Positions 53,690 to 63,233 of a DNA stretch of 64,000 bases are shown one piece after another. The position numbers were made by a program, and so were the translations under genes. Position 1 is the stretch's first letter. Each line of letters begins with the position of its first letter. Under the pieces are notes generated by a model. That model saw nothing but the letters and a program-made list of their open reading frames with translations, made no database searches and was not told where the DNA came from. Source of the stretch: Pseudobutyrivibrio xylanivorans (GTDB lineage Bacteria > Bacillota > Clostridia > Lachnospirales > Lachnospiraceae); contig NZ_VTVE01000002.1 of NCBI RefSeq assembly GCF_010906925.1, positions 310,001 to 374,000 of the forward strand, read 5' to 3'.

Positions 53690-53723
53690 ACGTATATGCG
53701 AATTGTCTATTCCGCATTTACGT
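53690..53723. repeat. Inverted repeat between convergent genes
   Basis: ACGTATATGCG and CGCATTTACGT pair over 11 bp with one mismatch and a 12-base loop. It lies between the araC stop and the acyltransferase stop and covers the latter. No T-run on either strand; a weak two-way terminator at most. Confidence 0.5.
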
Positions 53724-54755
53724 GAATACCAGTTTCTTAATAAGATTTGTAATCCTTCTAACCACCTCTGCTAAAATAATGCTCAGGGCTAATATGATTA
53801 CAAAATCTCTTACAAGATTTTCAGATACACCATTAATTGTAAAGTAGATTATTGCAAGCACATGGTGAACAAGAATTACGTACCAGCTTATACCTGATAG
53901 GTACTTTATTATCTTTGCTAATATCGCTCCCTCTTTCAGGTTAATATCCTTGAATGCAATCACCAAAGCTATGGACCAGATAAAGCATAATAGCTCTGCC
54001 TCACTCTCGGTGCAGGCAATTATTTGCTTTGTTGTAAAAAGGCTATCTGCAAGGTAAATGAATAAAATACCAATTGATAGAACAACGCTAATGATCTTTA
54101 CAGCTTTTGATATCTGATTATCTATCAGCCATCCCTTCAGACACATTCCCACATAGAAATAGAATATTATAAATAAAGGATTTATGAATACTGACAGCTC
54201 AAATGGATTGATAAAGTTTGCTAGGATAACATAGGCTGCAAATAGCACACACAGTGTAAGATACTTAGCCTTTTTTATTAATATGGCCAGTAGTGGAAAT
54301 AGCAAATAACAGATTACTATGCATGACATGAACCACTCGCCAATCAGATAATAATTTGGACTATATTTTACAGCTATCCCGTCTATTCCAAGTATCGTAT
54401 ATACGAATTTCCTCTTAGGAATATAATTCCATGGAGCCCATTTTAACAGCACAACTCCTATGCCCAGCATCAATATATATGCCACATAAAATGGAATATA
54501 AAGACTCTTAAATCTTCTAATATAATAGTCCTTTAGCTTCAGCTCACCCTCGCGATTATACATAAGGGCAAATCCAGAAATCAAAAACAAAAATATGCTC
54601 GCTGGCCTAGAGAGGATACTAAATAAAGCAAGTGATGAAAACACTCCATCACCTGTGCCACCTAGCCCCACATAACTGTCTGTCACATGATACAAAAAAA
54701 TGAATACAATTCCTAATACTCTAAGTATATCCAGTCCTATAATTCGCTTCTTCAT
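53718..54755 (-). CDS. Membrane acyltransferase 3 family protein
   Basis: 345 residues with about ten helices. Family 3 acyltransferases O-acetylate cell-surface glycans. Marks are RIIGLDILRVLGIVFIFLYHV with the catalytic-type His near residue 22, RPASIFLFLISGFALMY, DYYIRRFKSLYIPF and YYLIGEWFMSCIVICYLLFP. The C-terminal helices include SWYVILVHHVLAIIYF. Acceptor unknown; the glycan locus is 30 kb away. AAAGGGAG before the ATG. Confidence 0.9.
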   Translation of the reverse strand: MKKRIIGLDILRVLGIVFIFLYHVTDSYVGLGGTGDGVFSSLALFSILSRPASIFLFLISGFALMYNREGELKLKDYYIRRFKSLYIPFYVAYILMLGIGVVLLKWAPWNYIPKRKFVYTILGIDGIAVKYSPNYYLIGEWFMSCIVICYLLFPLLAILIKKAKYLTLCVLFAAYVILANFINPFELSVFINPLFIIFYFYVGMCLKGWLIDNQISKAVKIISVVLSIGILFIYLADSLFTTKQIIACTESEAELLCFIWSIALVIAFKDINLKEGAILAKIIKYLSGISWYVILVHHVLAIIYFTINGVSENLVRDFVIILALSIILAEVVRRITNLIKKLVFT

Positions 54756-54808
54756 GATGCTCCCTTTAATAATTAGTCTTCTTTTTTCTGAGATTTATTT
54801 GTGGAATA

Positions 54809-55393
54809 TTAGATTCTTTGATACATAAAAATACAGTCTTTATCATACGCCGGACGTATTCTATTATGCATTTTATTTTCTTGTTCTTCACTTAATCTCA
54901 CAAAATCAAAGGCCCCATGATAATAAGATAGAAGTTTATCTTTTGGTAATGCAAAAATATAAATAATGCGCACACCTATTAATTTTGCGGTTTCTCCGAT
55001 TATAGGTTTAATTATATTTTCAAATATAACCTTACCTATCCCCTTTGTCTTAGGATGTTTTTGTCGATAATGCTTGCTAATTGCAAAATTTGATATCTCA
55101 ACGCCAGGAATCGAATCAAAAGAGTCTTCATTTTCCAACGTGTTATCAAGAGCAACAAATCCTGCACGTAGTGAAAAATATGCTACTAGTTCATCCGTCG
55201 CCTTCACACGTATTAGATATGAACGGTCTAGGTTAGTATCTTCATGTATATAAGAATTAAATCTTATAAATTTTTCTACGCCTATACCTTCTTTGTTTAC
55301 TACTGAAAATTTCTTTATTTCATTCACATCTGCATCGCTTAGATGTGTACAATATAAATGTTTAGTTTCAATTACTGCATTACGCCTTTCCAT
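54809..55393 (-). CDS. GNAT acetyltransferase, probable toxin
   Basis: 194 residues with a GNAT fold: ELVAYFSLRAGFVAL, VEISNFAISKHYRQ, the acetyl-CoA loop TKGIGKVIFENIIKP and YIFALPKDKLLSYYHGAFDFVRL near the end. Overlap of 14 bases with a small upstream gene is the plan of GNAT toxin-antitoxin pairs whose toxins acetylate aminoacyl-tRNA. The start ATG lies inside the antitoxin end with no good ribosome site, so translation must be coupled. A plain metabolic GNAT cannot be excluded. Confidence 0.75.
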   Translation of the reverse strand: MERRNAVIETKHLYCTHLSDADVNEIKKFSVVNKEGIGVEKFIRFNSYIHEDTNLDRSYLIRVKATDELVAYFSLRAGFVALDNTLENEDSFDSIPGVEISNFAISKHYRQKHPKTKGIGKVIFENIIKPIIGETAKLIGVRIIYIFALPKDKLLSYYHGAFDFVRLSEEQENKMHNRIRPAYDKDCIFMYQRI

Positions 55394-55562
55394 TATATTC
55401 TGCTGCGAAAATTTTATCTTCTAATTCTTCAGCTTCTTTCTTGCGCTTTTCATAATCAGGTTTTGGCGTATTCATAATTGTCATAAGAATGTCTTTTCCA
55501 ATTTCTTTTGGCAAAGAACCAATATTAGGCTTGTTATAACGAATTACGTTTGTATTTGCCAT
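55380..55562 (-). CDS. Small partner of the GNAT protein, probable antitoxin
   Basis: 60 residues. It has no ribbon-helix-helix or HTH that I recognise. The N-terminal part NTNVIRYNKPNIGSLPKEI is followed by a helical, charged tail MNTPKPDYEKRKKEAEELEDKIF, as in antitoxins whose tail wraps the toxin. The ATG at 55562 follows GAGAGG; an in-frame ATG at 55592 has weaker support. The family is not one I can name. Confidence 0.65.
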   Translation of the reverse strand: MANTNVIRYNKPNIGSLPKEIGKDILMTIMNTPKPDYEKRKKEAEELEDKIFAAEYNGKA

Positions 55563-55676
55563 TATAGCACCTCTCATTTCCGCTCTCCTCATTGTTTTAT
55601 ACAGAGGAAGTTGTCACTTGCTTACCTATGATTGTTTTCAGTGATAAGGCCTTATTTTTCTCCTTTTTGTCCTTTA

Positions 55677-55685
55677 ATTATACCA
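55677..55685 (-). promoter_or_regulatory. Extended -10 promoter of the GNAT pair
   Basis: Reading leftward TGGTATAAT, an extended -10 with a TG one base before TATAAT (55682-55677); the -35 is a poor T-run. Leader about 105 bases. Confidence 0.5.
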
Positions 55686-55757
55686 TGGTTTCAACATCAA
55701 AAAAAGCGAAGTGCACTTCCCGTTACAAAGTAAATGCAAACTCATTTATCCTGTAGT

Positions 55758-56600
55758 CTATGCTATTTTAGATATTCCACTTTTATCCAATAAATAAACA
55801 GAGTCTGTCAGTTTTTCTTCTATTTTTACCTCGGTAGCATTGATTTCCATCACAAGTTGCTTAAGGTTTTCTGCATTTATTCGCTCATCATATGGGATAA
55901 GAATAATTTCGTGGATACTACATGGTATTACATAGCATTCTTTGCTTATACTTGTTCCTAACTCCTGGATTAAATCTGTAATTAATACGGAGGAGCCTTG
56001 TATTTTATCCTTAGATGTCACTACATACATATCCGGTCCATCTTGACAGCTAAACTCCTCTTCATAATTTACCCCAGTCATGTCCTCGATTGTCTGGAAA
56101 AGTGTTTTCATTTGATAGTCTCTATTTGATTTTGCAATTTCGTATAATTCACTTTCTTCGATTCCTGCCTCCTCAAGCATCCCTTTTCTTAAAAGAATTG
56201 AGCCGATTTGATTGTTGTCCGGATGATACATTATCACCCTATAAACAATGGCCATATCTAAAAATGGTCTGTAAACTACTTCCTCGTCCTCTAAGATGAC
56301 ATTGTCTTTTGAAATCATGCAAGCCCTAAGATGATTTAAAATGTATTCTCTAGATGTAATTTCATCTACATCAAAAACAGGTGTCTTAACCTGCGATGCA
56401 GCTTTAATCGTCTCTAATAATTCTTCGAATGAATTGCAATCATCCGCATAAACAGTAGGACATACACTTTTATCTCCTTCCTTTGGAATAATTGTTAGTG
56501 CCTGCTTTTCGATATTATTCTTTTTTACTCGTCCCTCTTTGACATAAAAATCCTCTAATTCATCATTTATTCTATTTAATAATTCTTTTGTAATTTCCAT
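55758..56600 (-). CDS. DUF5688-like protein
   Basis: 280 residues, acidic, without signal or membrane segment. The middle part MAIVYRVIMYHPDNNQIGSILLRKGMLEEAGI, then SSVLITDLIQELG and CYVIPCSIHEIILIPYDE match the layout of DUF5688, a family common and multicopy in Lachnospiraceae. No function is known. The ATG at 56600 follows GAGGAG. The gap upstream is full of inverted repeats. Confidence 0.75.
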   Translation of the reverse strand: MEITKELLNRINDELEDFYVKEGRVKKNNIEKQALTIIPKEGDKSVCPTVYADDCNSFEELLETIKAASQVKTPVFDVDEITSREYILNHLRACMISKDNVILEDEEVVYRPFLDMAIVYRVIMYHPDNNQIGSILLRKGMLEEAGIEESELYEIAKSNRDYQMKTLFQTIEDMTGVNYEEEFSCQDGPDMYVVTSKDKIQGSSVLITDLIQELGTSISKECYVIPCSIHEIILIPYDERINAENLKQLVMEINATEVKIEEKLTDSVYLLDKSGISKIA

Positions 56601-56637
56601 TTTAATAACTCCTCATAACTCATTTTTTTCTAAATTA

Positions 56638-56885
56638 GAGTTTTGCTTTGCAAAACTCCAGCAGTGCGAGCTGGCAATTGCTGTAAGCAATTAAATTCAT
56701 CTGCCAGCGAGACACATCTTTCAAGCACAGCTTGTTTTTACTTAATAGGATATTACAAAGTAATTTCCTATTAAGTAAAAAAGGGTATCAAAAACCAAGG
56801 TCCTTATTTCAAGGACCCTAGATTAATTTTTTAATTGAAATTTGGGAAATCATGAGGGGAATCCCCTCTTCGGCGAATAACCGAA
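56638..56885. repeat. Cluster of at least eight inverted repeats
   Basis: Hairpins in order: GAGTTTTGC/GCAAAACTC (56638-56658, 9 bp); GCTGGCA/TGCCAGC (56670-56708) enclosing AATTGC/GCAATT; CAAGC/GCTTG (56722-56734); TTTTTACTTAATAGGA and its complement (56735-56781, 16 bp plus an inner 5-bp arm); GGTCCTT/AAGGACC (56799-56817); GAGGGG/CCCCTC (56854-56868); TTCGG/CCGAA (56869-56885). No gene fits here. It could be a structured RNA, a nested set of small repeats, or stacked terminators after the methyltransferase gene. Confidence 0.75.
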
Positions 56886-56893
56886 AGACAGTA

Positions 56894-57688
56894 TTATTTT
56901 TTAAGGATATCTACTGTATGAGCAGATGCTCCTAGTAAATCTTCTCTTTCACAAACAGTCATCTGGTAGTTGATAAACTGCTTGAATTGCTCCTCTGTAA
57001 GTGCATTTACCTCTCGGCGCATATGGTTGGCAGGACCATCTGGAGAAATAATCTGCATACGCTGAAGCTCCGCAGCCTGATTAAGTGCTGCAATATCCTC
57101 CGTGCGCATAAACATATATAAATCATCCTCAGCAGGTCTCACATGAAATGTGTCATCTAGCTTGCCATCAGCGATGTTCTCAAGAACATGACCTTCCTTA
57201 ATACCGTATGTTAAGAATGCATACTCATTCATAACATAAGCTACAAGAATATACCCACCAGGCCTTGTAACACGCTTGGCTTCTAAAAGTGCCTGAAGCT
57301 GCTCTTCACTAGTCTTCAGATGATACATTGGACCAAACAGTAGTGTTAAATCAAAGCTATTGTCTTCAAAACGCTTAAGCTTTAGGGCGTTGCCCTGGTA
57401 TGCTTTCACGCCAGTACCCTTGGACTTTAGCATTCCAAGATTGTGCTTAACTAGCTCTACAGCTGTGACGTCATAACCCTCTTGCCACAATGGAATACTG
57501 TAGCCGCCTGTGGCTGCACCTATATCCAATATTTTAATATCGGATTTATCTAATGAATTCTCAGAGGCAAGCAAGTCCAAATACTTATGAACATACTTCA
57601 TAGTCACAGTGAATTCCATGATACCATGGCGACTGTTTAGACGCTTGTCCTCATTGAATTTATTGTAATATTCTTCTAAATTTGTCAT
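56894..57688 (-). CDS. SAM-dependent methyltransferase
   Basis: 264 residues, class I fold: ILDIGAATGGYSIPLWQEGYDVTAVEL (SAM loop and acidic end of strand 2), VKAYQGNALKLKRFEDNSFDLTLLFGPMYHL, and RVTRPGGYILVAYVMNEYAF. The substrate is unknown. A weak ribosome binding site is present. Downstream of secA and separated from it by a hairpin; the gene may be read from secA. Confidence 0.88.
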   Translation of the reverse strand: MTNLEEYYNKFNEDKRLNSRHGIMEFTVTMKYVHKYLDLLASENSLDKSDIKILDIGAATGGYSIPLWQEGYDVTAVELVKHNLGMLKSKGTGVKAYQGNALKLKRFEDNSFDLTLLFGPMYHLKTSEEQLQALLEAKRVTRPGGYILVAYVMNEYAFLTYGIKEGHVLENIADGKLDDTFHVRPAEDDLYMFMRTEDIAALNQAAELQRMQIISPDGPANHMRREVNALTEEQFKQFINYQMTVCEREDLLGASAHTVDILKK

Positions 57689-57753
57689 ATTATTTTAACA
57701 CGGGAAGTCAGCGCTATTATAATTGCTCTACGGGCAAAGTGGGCGCCGACATA

Positions 57754-57792
57754 GCACTAAGAAATCTTCCCTAAAGGGCCCCTTCTTAGTGC
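57754..57792. repeat. Inverted repeat at the secA stop
   Basis: GCACTAAGAA and TTCTTAGTGC pair over 10 bp, with an inner CCCT/AGGG arm. The right arm covers the secA stop codon. There is no T-run on the minus strand, so it may slow or process the transcript before the methyltransferase gene rather than end it. Confidence 0.6.
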
Positions 57793-60353
57793 CTTCCACA
57801 ACACTGCTTATACTTCAATCCACTTCCACATGGGCATGGATCGTTAGGGAAGACCTTTTTCTCGACACGCTTCTTTGGTGCACGAGTTGCTGATTCATCC
57901 TTGTTAGTTCCTGTAACCTTAGCTACTTCCTCACGCTCTACCTTCTTCTCAATACGGATTCTGTAAAGCATCATAAGTGTATCGTTGATAATAGATGCAT
58001 TCATAGCATCAAGCATGTCATAGCTGGCTGCCTTGTACTCATCAACTGGGTTTCTATTACCATATGCCTGAAGACGGATACCCTGACGAAGCTGTTCCAT
58101 ATCGTCGATTTCTTCCATCCACTTACGGTCAATAACTCTAAGAAGAATTACACGCTCAACCTCTCTAAACTGCTCTGGCTGATCGAATTCCTTTTCCTTG
58201 TCATCGTACATCTTAAGTGCAATCTCAGTAAGCTTATCCTTAAGCTCCTTCTTACTCTTAATGTTTCCGATTGAAAGCTGTGTCATAACAGGAACTGGAA
58301 TTACTGGGCAAAGGAGATGATTAAGCTCTGGAAGCTCCCAAAGCTCCTTCTCCACATCATCTGGGATAGTCTTTTCAACGCACTCGTCAACCTTGTCACG
58401 AATCATGCCAAGAATCTGGTCGTGCATATCCTCTCCCATAAGAACTCTATGACGCTGAGCATAGATAAGCTCTCTCTGCTCATTCATAACCTGATCATAA
58501 TCAAGAAGGTTCTTACGTGCTGAGAAGTTGTTCTCCTCAATCTTCTTCTGAGCCTTTTCGATTGCATCTGAAAGCATCTTATGCTTAATCTGCTCACCCT
58601 CAGGAATACCAAGAGCATTGAACATTGTAATAAGTCTCTCTGAACCGAAGAGTCTCATGAGATCATCTTCAAGTGAGATGAAGAACTGTGACTCACCGAC
58701 ATCTCCCTGACGACCTGAACGTCCACGGAGCTGGTTATCAATACGACGAGACTCATGACGCTCTGTACCGATGATCTTAAGACCACCTGCTGCACGTGCT
58801 TCCTCGTCAAGCTTAATATCTGTACCACGGCCGGCCATGTTAGTAGCGATGGTAACTGCACCATGCTTACCAGCCTCAGCAACAATCTCAGCTTCCTTCT
58901 CATGGAACTTAGCATTAAGTACGTTGTGCTCGATTCCCTCCTTGCGAAGCATCTTAGAAACAAGCTCTGAAATATCAATATCAATTGTACCTACAAGTAC
59001 TGGCTGTCCCTTGTCGTGAGCTGCCTTAACTTCCTCAACAACTGCCTTGTACTTTTCAGCCTTTGTCTTATAAACTGCATCGTCATGGTCGATACGCTGA
59101 ACTGGTCTATTAGTAGGAACCTCTACAACGTCCATACCATAAATATCACGGAACTCCTGCTCCTCTGTAAGAGCAGTACCTGTCATACCAGCCTTCTTAT
59201 CGTACTTGTTAAAGAAATTCTGGAATGTGATGCTAGCAAGAGTCATTGACTCTCTCTTAACCTCAACCTTTTCCTTAGCCTCGATAGCTTGATGTAAACC
59301 ATCAGAGTATCTACGACCTGGCATGATACGACCTGTAAATGAATCGACAATCATAACCTGTCCGTCTGATACAACATAATCCTGATCCTTAAACATAAGA
59401 TTGTGAGCACGAAGTGCGAGGATAATGTTGTGCTGAATCTCAAGATTCTCTGGATCTGCTAAGTTCTCAATGTGGAAGAACTGCTCTACCTTTTCAACAC
59501 CCTGTGCTGTAAGGTTAACTACCTTGTCTTTTTCATCTACGATGAAATCACCAGTCTCATTTCTCTCAACGCCCATGATGGCATCCATCTTAGAGAATTC
59601 TGGAAGATCCTCACCACGCTTTAACTGACGAGCGAGAACATCACAAAGCTCGTAAAGCTTAGTAGACTTGCCAGACTGACCAGAAATAATAAGTGGTGTA
59701 CGAGCCTCATCGATAAGAACTGAGTCAACCTCATCGATGATACAGTAGTGAAGGCCTCTCTGAACAAGATCCTTCTCATATACGCACATATTGTCACGAA
59801 GATAATCAAAACCAAGCTCGTTGTTAGTAATGTATGTAATATCACAATTGTAAGCGGCCTGACGCTCTTCCTTTGTCATGTCATTTAAAACTACACCTAC
59901 AGTAAGACCGAGGAAACGATGAACCTCACCCATCCACTCAGCATCACGCTTAGCAAGGTAATCATTAACTGTGACGATGTGTACGCCCTTACCCTCAAGC
60001 GCATTTAAATATGCTGGAAGTGTAGAAACAAGAGTCTTACCCTCACCAGTACGCATCTCAGCGATACGGCCCTGATGAAGAATAATACCACCGATGAGCT
60101 GTACTCTAAAATGCTCCATACCAAGTGCACGCTTACCTGCCTCACGGACAGTAGCATATGCCTCTGGTAAAAGATCATCCAAAGTCTCACCATTAGCAAG
60201 GCGCTCCTTAAACTCTGCTGTCTTGCCACGGAGCTCCTCATCGGAAAGCTTTCCCATTTCTTCCTTGTATGATTCTATCTTATCCACGATAGGCTTAATT
60301 CTCTTAAGCTCTCTCTCGGAATGTGTTCCAAATACCTTGTCAATAAATCCCAT
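57786..60353 (-). CDS. secA: SecA preprotein translocase ATPase
   Basis: 855 residues. Motor of Sec export at the inner membrane. Marks are [26 protein letters not shown] (Walker A), [22 protein letters not shown] (DEVD), [35 protein letters not shown] and the C-terminal Zn motif [16 protein letters not shown]. Full length for the SecA1 type. The ATG at 60353 follows AGGAG at eight bases; the ATG at 60359 is too close to the site. Confidence 0.97.
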   Translation of the reverse strand: MGFIDKVFGTHSERELKRIKPIVDKIESYKEEMGKLSDEELRGKTAEFKERLANGETLDDLLPEAYATVREAGKRALGMEHFRVQLIGGIILHQGRIAEMRTGEGKTLVSTLPAYLNALEGKGVHIVTVNDYLAKRDAEWMGEVHRFLGLTVGVVLNDMTKEERQAAYNCDITYITNNELGFDYLRDNMCVYEKDLVQRGLHYCIIDEVDSVLIDEARTPLIISGQSGKSTKLYELCDVLARQLKRGEDLPEFSKMDAIMGVERNETGDFIVDEKDKVVNLTAQGVEKVEQFFHIENLADPENLEIQHNIILALRAHNLMFKDQDYVVSDGQVMIVDSFTGRIMPGRRYSDGLHQAIEAKEKVEVKRESMTLASITFQNFFNKYDKKAGMTGTALTEEQEFRDIYGMDVVEVPTNRPVQRIDHDDAVYKTKAEKYKAVVEEVKAAHDKGQPVLVGTIDIDISELVSKMLRKEGIEHNVLNAKFHEKEAEIVAEAGKHGAVTIATNMAGRGTDIKLDEEARAAGGLKIIGTERHESRRIDNQLRGRSGRQGDVGESQFFISLEDDLMRLFGSERLITMFNALGIPEGEQIKHKMLSDAIEKAQKKIEENNFSARKNLLDYDQVMNEQRELIYAQRHRVLMGEDMHDQILGMIRDKVDECVEKTIPDDVEKELWELPELNHLLCPVIPVPVMTQLSIGNIKSKKELKDKLTEIALKMYDDKEKEFDQPEQFREVERVILLRVIDRKWMEEIDDMEQLRQGIRLQAYGNRNPVDEYKAASYDMLDAMNASIINDTLMMLYRIRIEKKVEREEVAKVTGTNKDESATRAPKKRVEKKVFPNDPCPCGSGLKYKQCCGRH

Positions 60354-60438
60354 TTCCATATCTCCTAACTAATTATGGGTACAAACACCCGAAACTTAGA
60401 ATATTGTACCAAATTAGGAGGCTGATAACAACATGGGG

Positions 60439-61581
60439 CTACATAAACACAAAGGATACATCGGCGAATCTGATTACATCCATGGACTTTAATTTTACTT
60501 TCTCTTTGTAATTTAAAATGCCACCTTGGATATAACTTCCGTTTAATGAATTCATATCCTCAAGAAAATACTCTCCGTTCTCACGGTATATCTTGGCATG
60601 GGAGGAACTCACTGCTTTTGAATTCAATATTGCATCATTGGTTTTAGAGCTACCAATTCTAAAAATATCCTTTGTAATGATGTAATCATCCTCTGCTCCA
60701 TCTCTGCCATCGTAAACCAGTTTCCCAGCTGGCTTACTATCTTTTAACAATACTGTCTTTTCTTCGATTTCTGTATCTGGTTCTATAATAAAGTCCTCAA
60801 ATTTCAGTGATTTTGATATGGCAGATTCACCTTTTTTCTCCAATAATCCTTTTATGCCATCAAATATGTTTAGCGATAAAAGTCTTCCACCTAATGTTTT
60901 CTTCTTCTTTTTCTCATAATAGTCATATAGGCTTTCACTGGAATCTTCAAAATAATCTTCTATTTTATTGTCCTCTAGGTCTTCATCAAAACCATCATCA
61001 AATTCAATTTTATTAACTACAATCTCAGGCTGTTCCTCTGAATTGCTCTGCAGGTAATCTAACACCTCCTCAAGGGTGTAGTCTTCCTTAAGACAAATAT
61101 CGTATATAGCATAGATATGCTCCGCTTTTTTTCTGTCTCCTCCCTGCAAATTCGAAACGATATGTTCCATCAAAACCCGAAATTGCTGCTGAATAGTTCC
61201 ATTATCCTTCGGATAGTAACATAATGATAATCTCTCTCCGGCATTTGTTTTCTCTAGAAAAATAGTATCTTTTTCAAGGAAAATATGGCTTTCATCTATC
61301 AGATATTTTTCCAATTCTGATAATCCAATCTGCAGACTGAGCACTATTTTTTCAATCGCCTCTAAAGAGTAATCTCTAGTTTCCAAATAATCCTGTAGAT
61401 TTTCTTTTCGGCTAATATTGTATTTATACTGTGTTGTTCCATCGATTTCTATAATTGAATATTCAAGCAAAATGGATATGTCATTTGAATCTATCATCTT
61501 TGTTTCATATTCAACAGCATTAGCCTCATCAATAATTGTCATGAAACTATCGTTGTGTTTTCTTATATATTTAATTTCCAT
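60439..61581 (-). CDS. FHA-domain protein with N-terminal DUF6382-like region
   Basis: 380 residues. Residues 1-180 look like DUF6382 (ISILLEYSIIEIDGTTQYKYNISRKENLQDYLE, YALSLEAIEKIVLSLQIGL-type helices). An acidic linker of about 110 residues follows, with DYYEKKKKKTLGGRLL, then the FHA domain at 290-380: RIGSSKTNDAILNSKAVSSSHAKIYRENG and FLEDMNSLNGSYIQGG, which binds phospho-threonine. It lies before the pilin-like genes in the transcript order, a typical setting for this family, and may regulate pilus or secretion assembly. Confidence 0.85.
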   Translation of the reverse strand: MEIKYIRKHNDSFMTIIDEANAVEYETKMIDSNDISILLEYSIIEIDGTTQYKYNISRKENLQDYLETRDYSLEAIEKIVLSLQIGLSELEKYLIDESHIFLEKDTIFLEKTNAGERLSLCYYPKDNGTIQQQFRVLMEHIVSNLQGGDRKKAEHIYAIYDICLKEDYTLEEVLDYLQSNSEEQPEIVVNKIEFDDGFDEDLEDNKIEDYFEDSSESLYDYYEKKKKKTLGGRLLSLNIFDGIKGLLEKKGESAISKSLKFEDFIIEPDTEIEEKTVLLKDSKPAGKLVYDGRDGAEDDYIITKDIFRIGSSKTNDAILNSKAVSSSHAKIYRENGEYFLEDMNSLNGSYIQGGILNYKEKVKLKSMDVIRFADVSFVFM

Positions 61582-61584
61582 AAC

Positions 61585-61791
61585 TCAATCCCTAATTGCA
61601 TTAATTACATCCATGGCAGCTTCTTTTAGTCTAAACATTCGCACCGCATCATAATTTTCTCCGGCCTGAGCTACGTAATTAATGCTCTCTTTAAACAATT
61701 CATAGGCAAGTGCTACAGCAAGTCCAAATAATATCAGGCTCACACTAATTATTACTGTAGCCTCTACCGTATAACTCCCTTTTAGTTTCAT
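61585..61791 (-). CDS. Small prepilin-like protein
   Basis: 68 residues. The N-terminus MKLKGSYTVEATVIISVSLILFGLAVALAYELF is a type IV/TadE-like pseudopilin signal: a short basic leader, then a G-S-Y-T-V-E stretch with Glu at position 5 of the mature chain, and one hydrophobic helix. It would be cut by the prepilin peptidase encoded next to it, which it overlaps by four bases. The rest is a short charged helix. Confidence 0.75.
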   Translation of the reverse strand: MKLKGSYTVEATVIISVSLILFGLAVALAYELFKESINYVAQAGENYDAVRMFRLKEAAMDVINAIRD

Positions 61792-62225
61792 ATAATCAAG
61801 CTCCCAAAACTATGAATTCCATACATCAATAGAAATCCGCTCAGCAAAAATGGTACAAATGGTATTTCATAGCTGCTATCCTTTTTTAACTTTTTGATTT
61901 TAATCAATCCGTAAATAAGTGCTAGAAATGAACTTATCCAAATCAGTATTAAAACATCAATAAATCCAAGATATAAGCCACTTACCATTATGATAAAGCA
62001 ATCTCCTTTACCAATTTTTTCTTTTGTAAGTATGCTGAAAATATATAGAACTATTCCAACCAGAAGGCCGCATATAATACTTTCAACCGATTTAACCGGC
62101 CAAATGACATTTACAATTATTCCAAGTATTCCAAATACTATAATTTCAAGTATTCGCACCTGCTTTGTTCTTATATCATCAAACGCGGTCAATCCATAGA
62201 AAATAATCAAACCAATTTCTCGCAT
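61788..62225 (-). CDS. Prepilin peptidase (A24 family, TadV/CpaA-like)
   Basis: 145 residues with about four to five helices. The two catalytic aspartates are in TAFDDIRTKQVR and GKGDCFIIMVSG, as in aspartic prepilin peptidases. Short form without the N-methylase domain. The ATG at 62225 follows TAGGAG; a longer frame starts at 62258 inside the TadE-like gene but has no such support. It probably matures the pseudopilins of this cluster. Confidence 0.88.
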   Translation of the reverse strand: MREIGLIIFYGLTAFDDIRTKQVRILEIIVFGILGIIVNVIWPVKSVESIICGLLVGIVLYIFSILTKEKIGKGDCFIIMVSGLYLGFIDVLILIWISSFLALIYGLIKIKKLKKDSSYEIPFVPFLLSGFLLMYGIHSFGSLII

Positions 62226-62241
62226 AATAACTCCTATTCCA

Positions 62242-63210
62242 TCAATGAGTCTGGCCACATTTACTACATGGCCTCATACTATCTTTTACTTCTTCGTATA
62301 ACACCTTTTTTATGTTATGTTTTATTTCTGTACAATTTGGGTCATTATGAAAAGCTGTTCCATAATCTGTTAAAAATACAAATCCATTTGGTTTTACATT
62401 TTTGCAGCGCTTGCATTCATAATAGATTGCTCCACCATTATTTCTTCTGCTGACCAAATCTCCCATTGGAACTCTATGTACTGAAGGTCTTAAATATGTA
62501 CAATTCATGCTAGAGTGATAAACCTCTCCATGATCAGTTATATATACATAAAGGCCATCTGTAGTGTTTTCTGCTTTCGAGTATCCTACCCACTTTCGAT
62601 TTCTTGCCCTTTGAGAAACATCAAAAGAAAAGTCACCCAGCAATCCAACAGGGAATGTCATTGTATAGGTTACTTTTAAATCAATATAATTTCCTTCTAC
62701 ATTACTTTCAAAAAAGTTAAATCCAAGGGCACCGCCATCCACAAACTCAACCGGTACTTTATTACTTGAAATATTAGCTTGGGCATATCCTATCGCAGCT
62801 ACTTTCATCCCTTCACTAGTAAGAAAACTACCCAAGGTTGCATCATCAGGATTAATCTCTACATCCTTATCTGATTCGCCCTCATTGGATATATTCCCAA
62901 GGGTAATTGCCATCATTCTACTTGCCGTATCTATCGAATGCTGAACGCCGCTTTGTACTTGAAGCAGCCTAAAAATAAACATTCCAAAGACCATCAATGT
63001 GATAAATAAAGGCATTATTACTGCTGCCTCTATTGTGTAACTAGCTTTTTGAAAGGAGGCATAAAAAGGCATCTCTTTAGAATTTATATTACATATAGGC
63101 GATTTGAATTTTTTTGATATGATTTTGAAAATTGAAGTGTTGCCAATTGGCGGCCGGCATACACTCTTATTTGAATTATGGGGAATAGTTTTTCTGATTT
63201 TTAGAGACAC
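62242..63210 (-). CDS. TadE-like pseudopilin with two C-terminal Cys/His repeats
   Basis: 322 residues. Residues 56-78 (KASYTIEAAVIMPLFITLMVF) are a TadE-like prepilin helix. The C-terminus has two similar units: 220-269 (YITDHGEVYHSSMNC, then ECKRCKN) and 277-318 (LTDYGTAFHNDPNC, then CSKCGQTH), each with a Cys, a His and a C-x-x-C, so each may bind zinc. The first 55 residues are basic and Cys-poor and unlike a short leader. Start is GTG at 63210, after AGGAGGTG. Surface-exposed minor pilin or anchor is the likely role. Confidence 0.78.
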   Translation of the reverse strand: MSLKIRKTIPHNSNKSVCRPPIGNTSIFKIISKKFKSPICNINSKEMPFYASFQKASYTIEAAVIMPLFITLMVFGMFIFRLLQVQSGVQHSIDTASRMMAITLGNISNEGESDKDVEINPDDATLGSFLTSEGMKVAAIGYAQANISSNKVPVEFVDGGALGFNFFESNVEGNYIDLKVTYTMTFPVGLLGDFSFDVSQRARNRKWVGYSKAENTTDGLYVYITDHGEVYHSSMNCTYLRPSVHRVPMGDLVSRRNNGGAIYYECKRCKNVKPNGFVFLTDYGTAFHNDPNCTEIKHNIKKVLYEEVKDSMRPCSKCGQTH

Positions 63211-63233
63211 CTTTTTACACCTCCTTTCTATGA

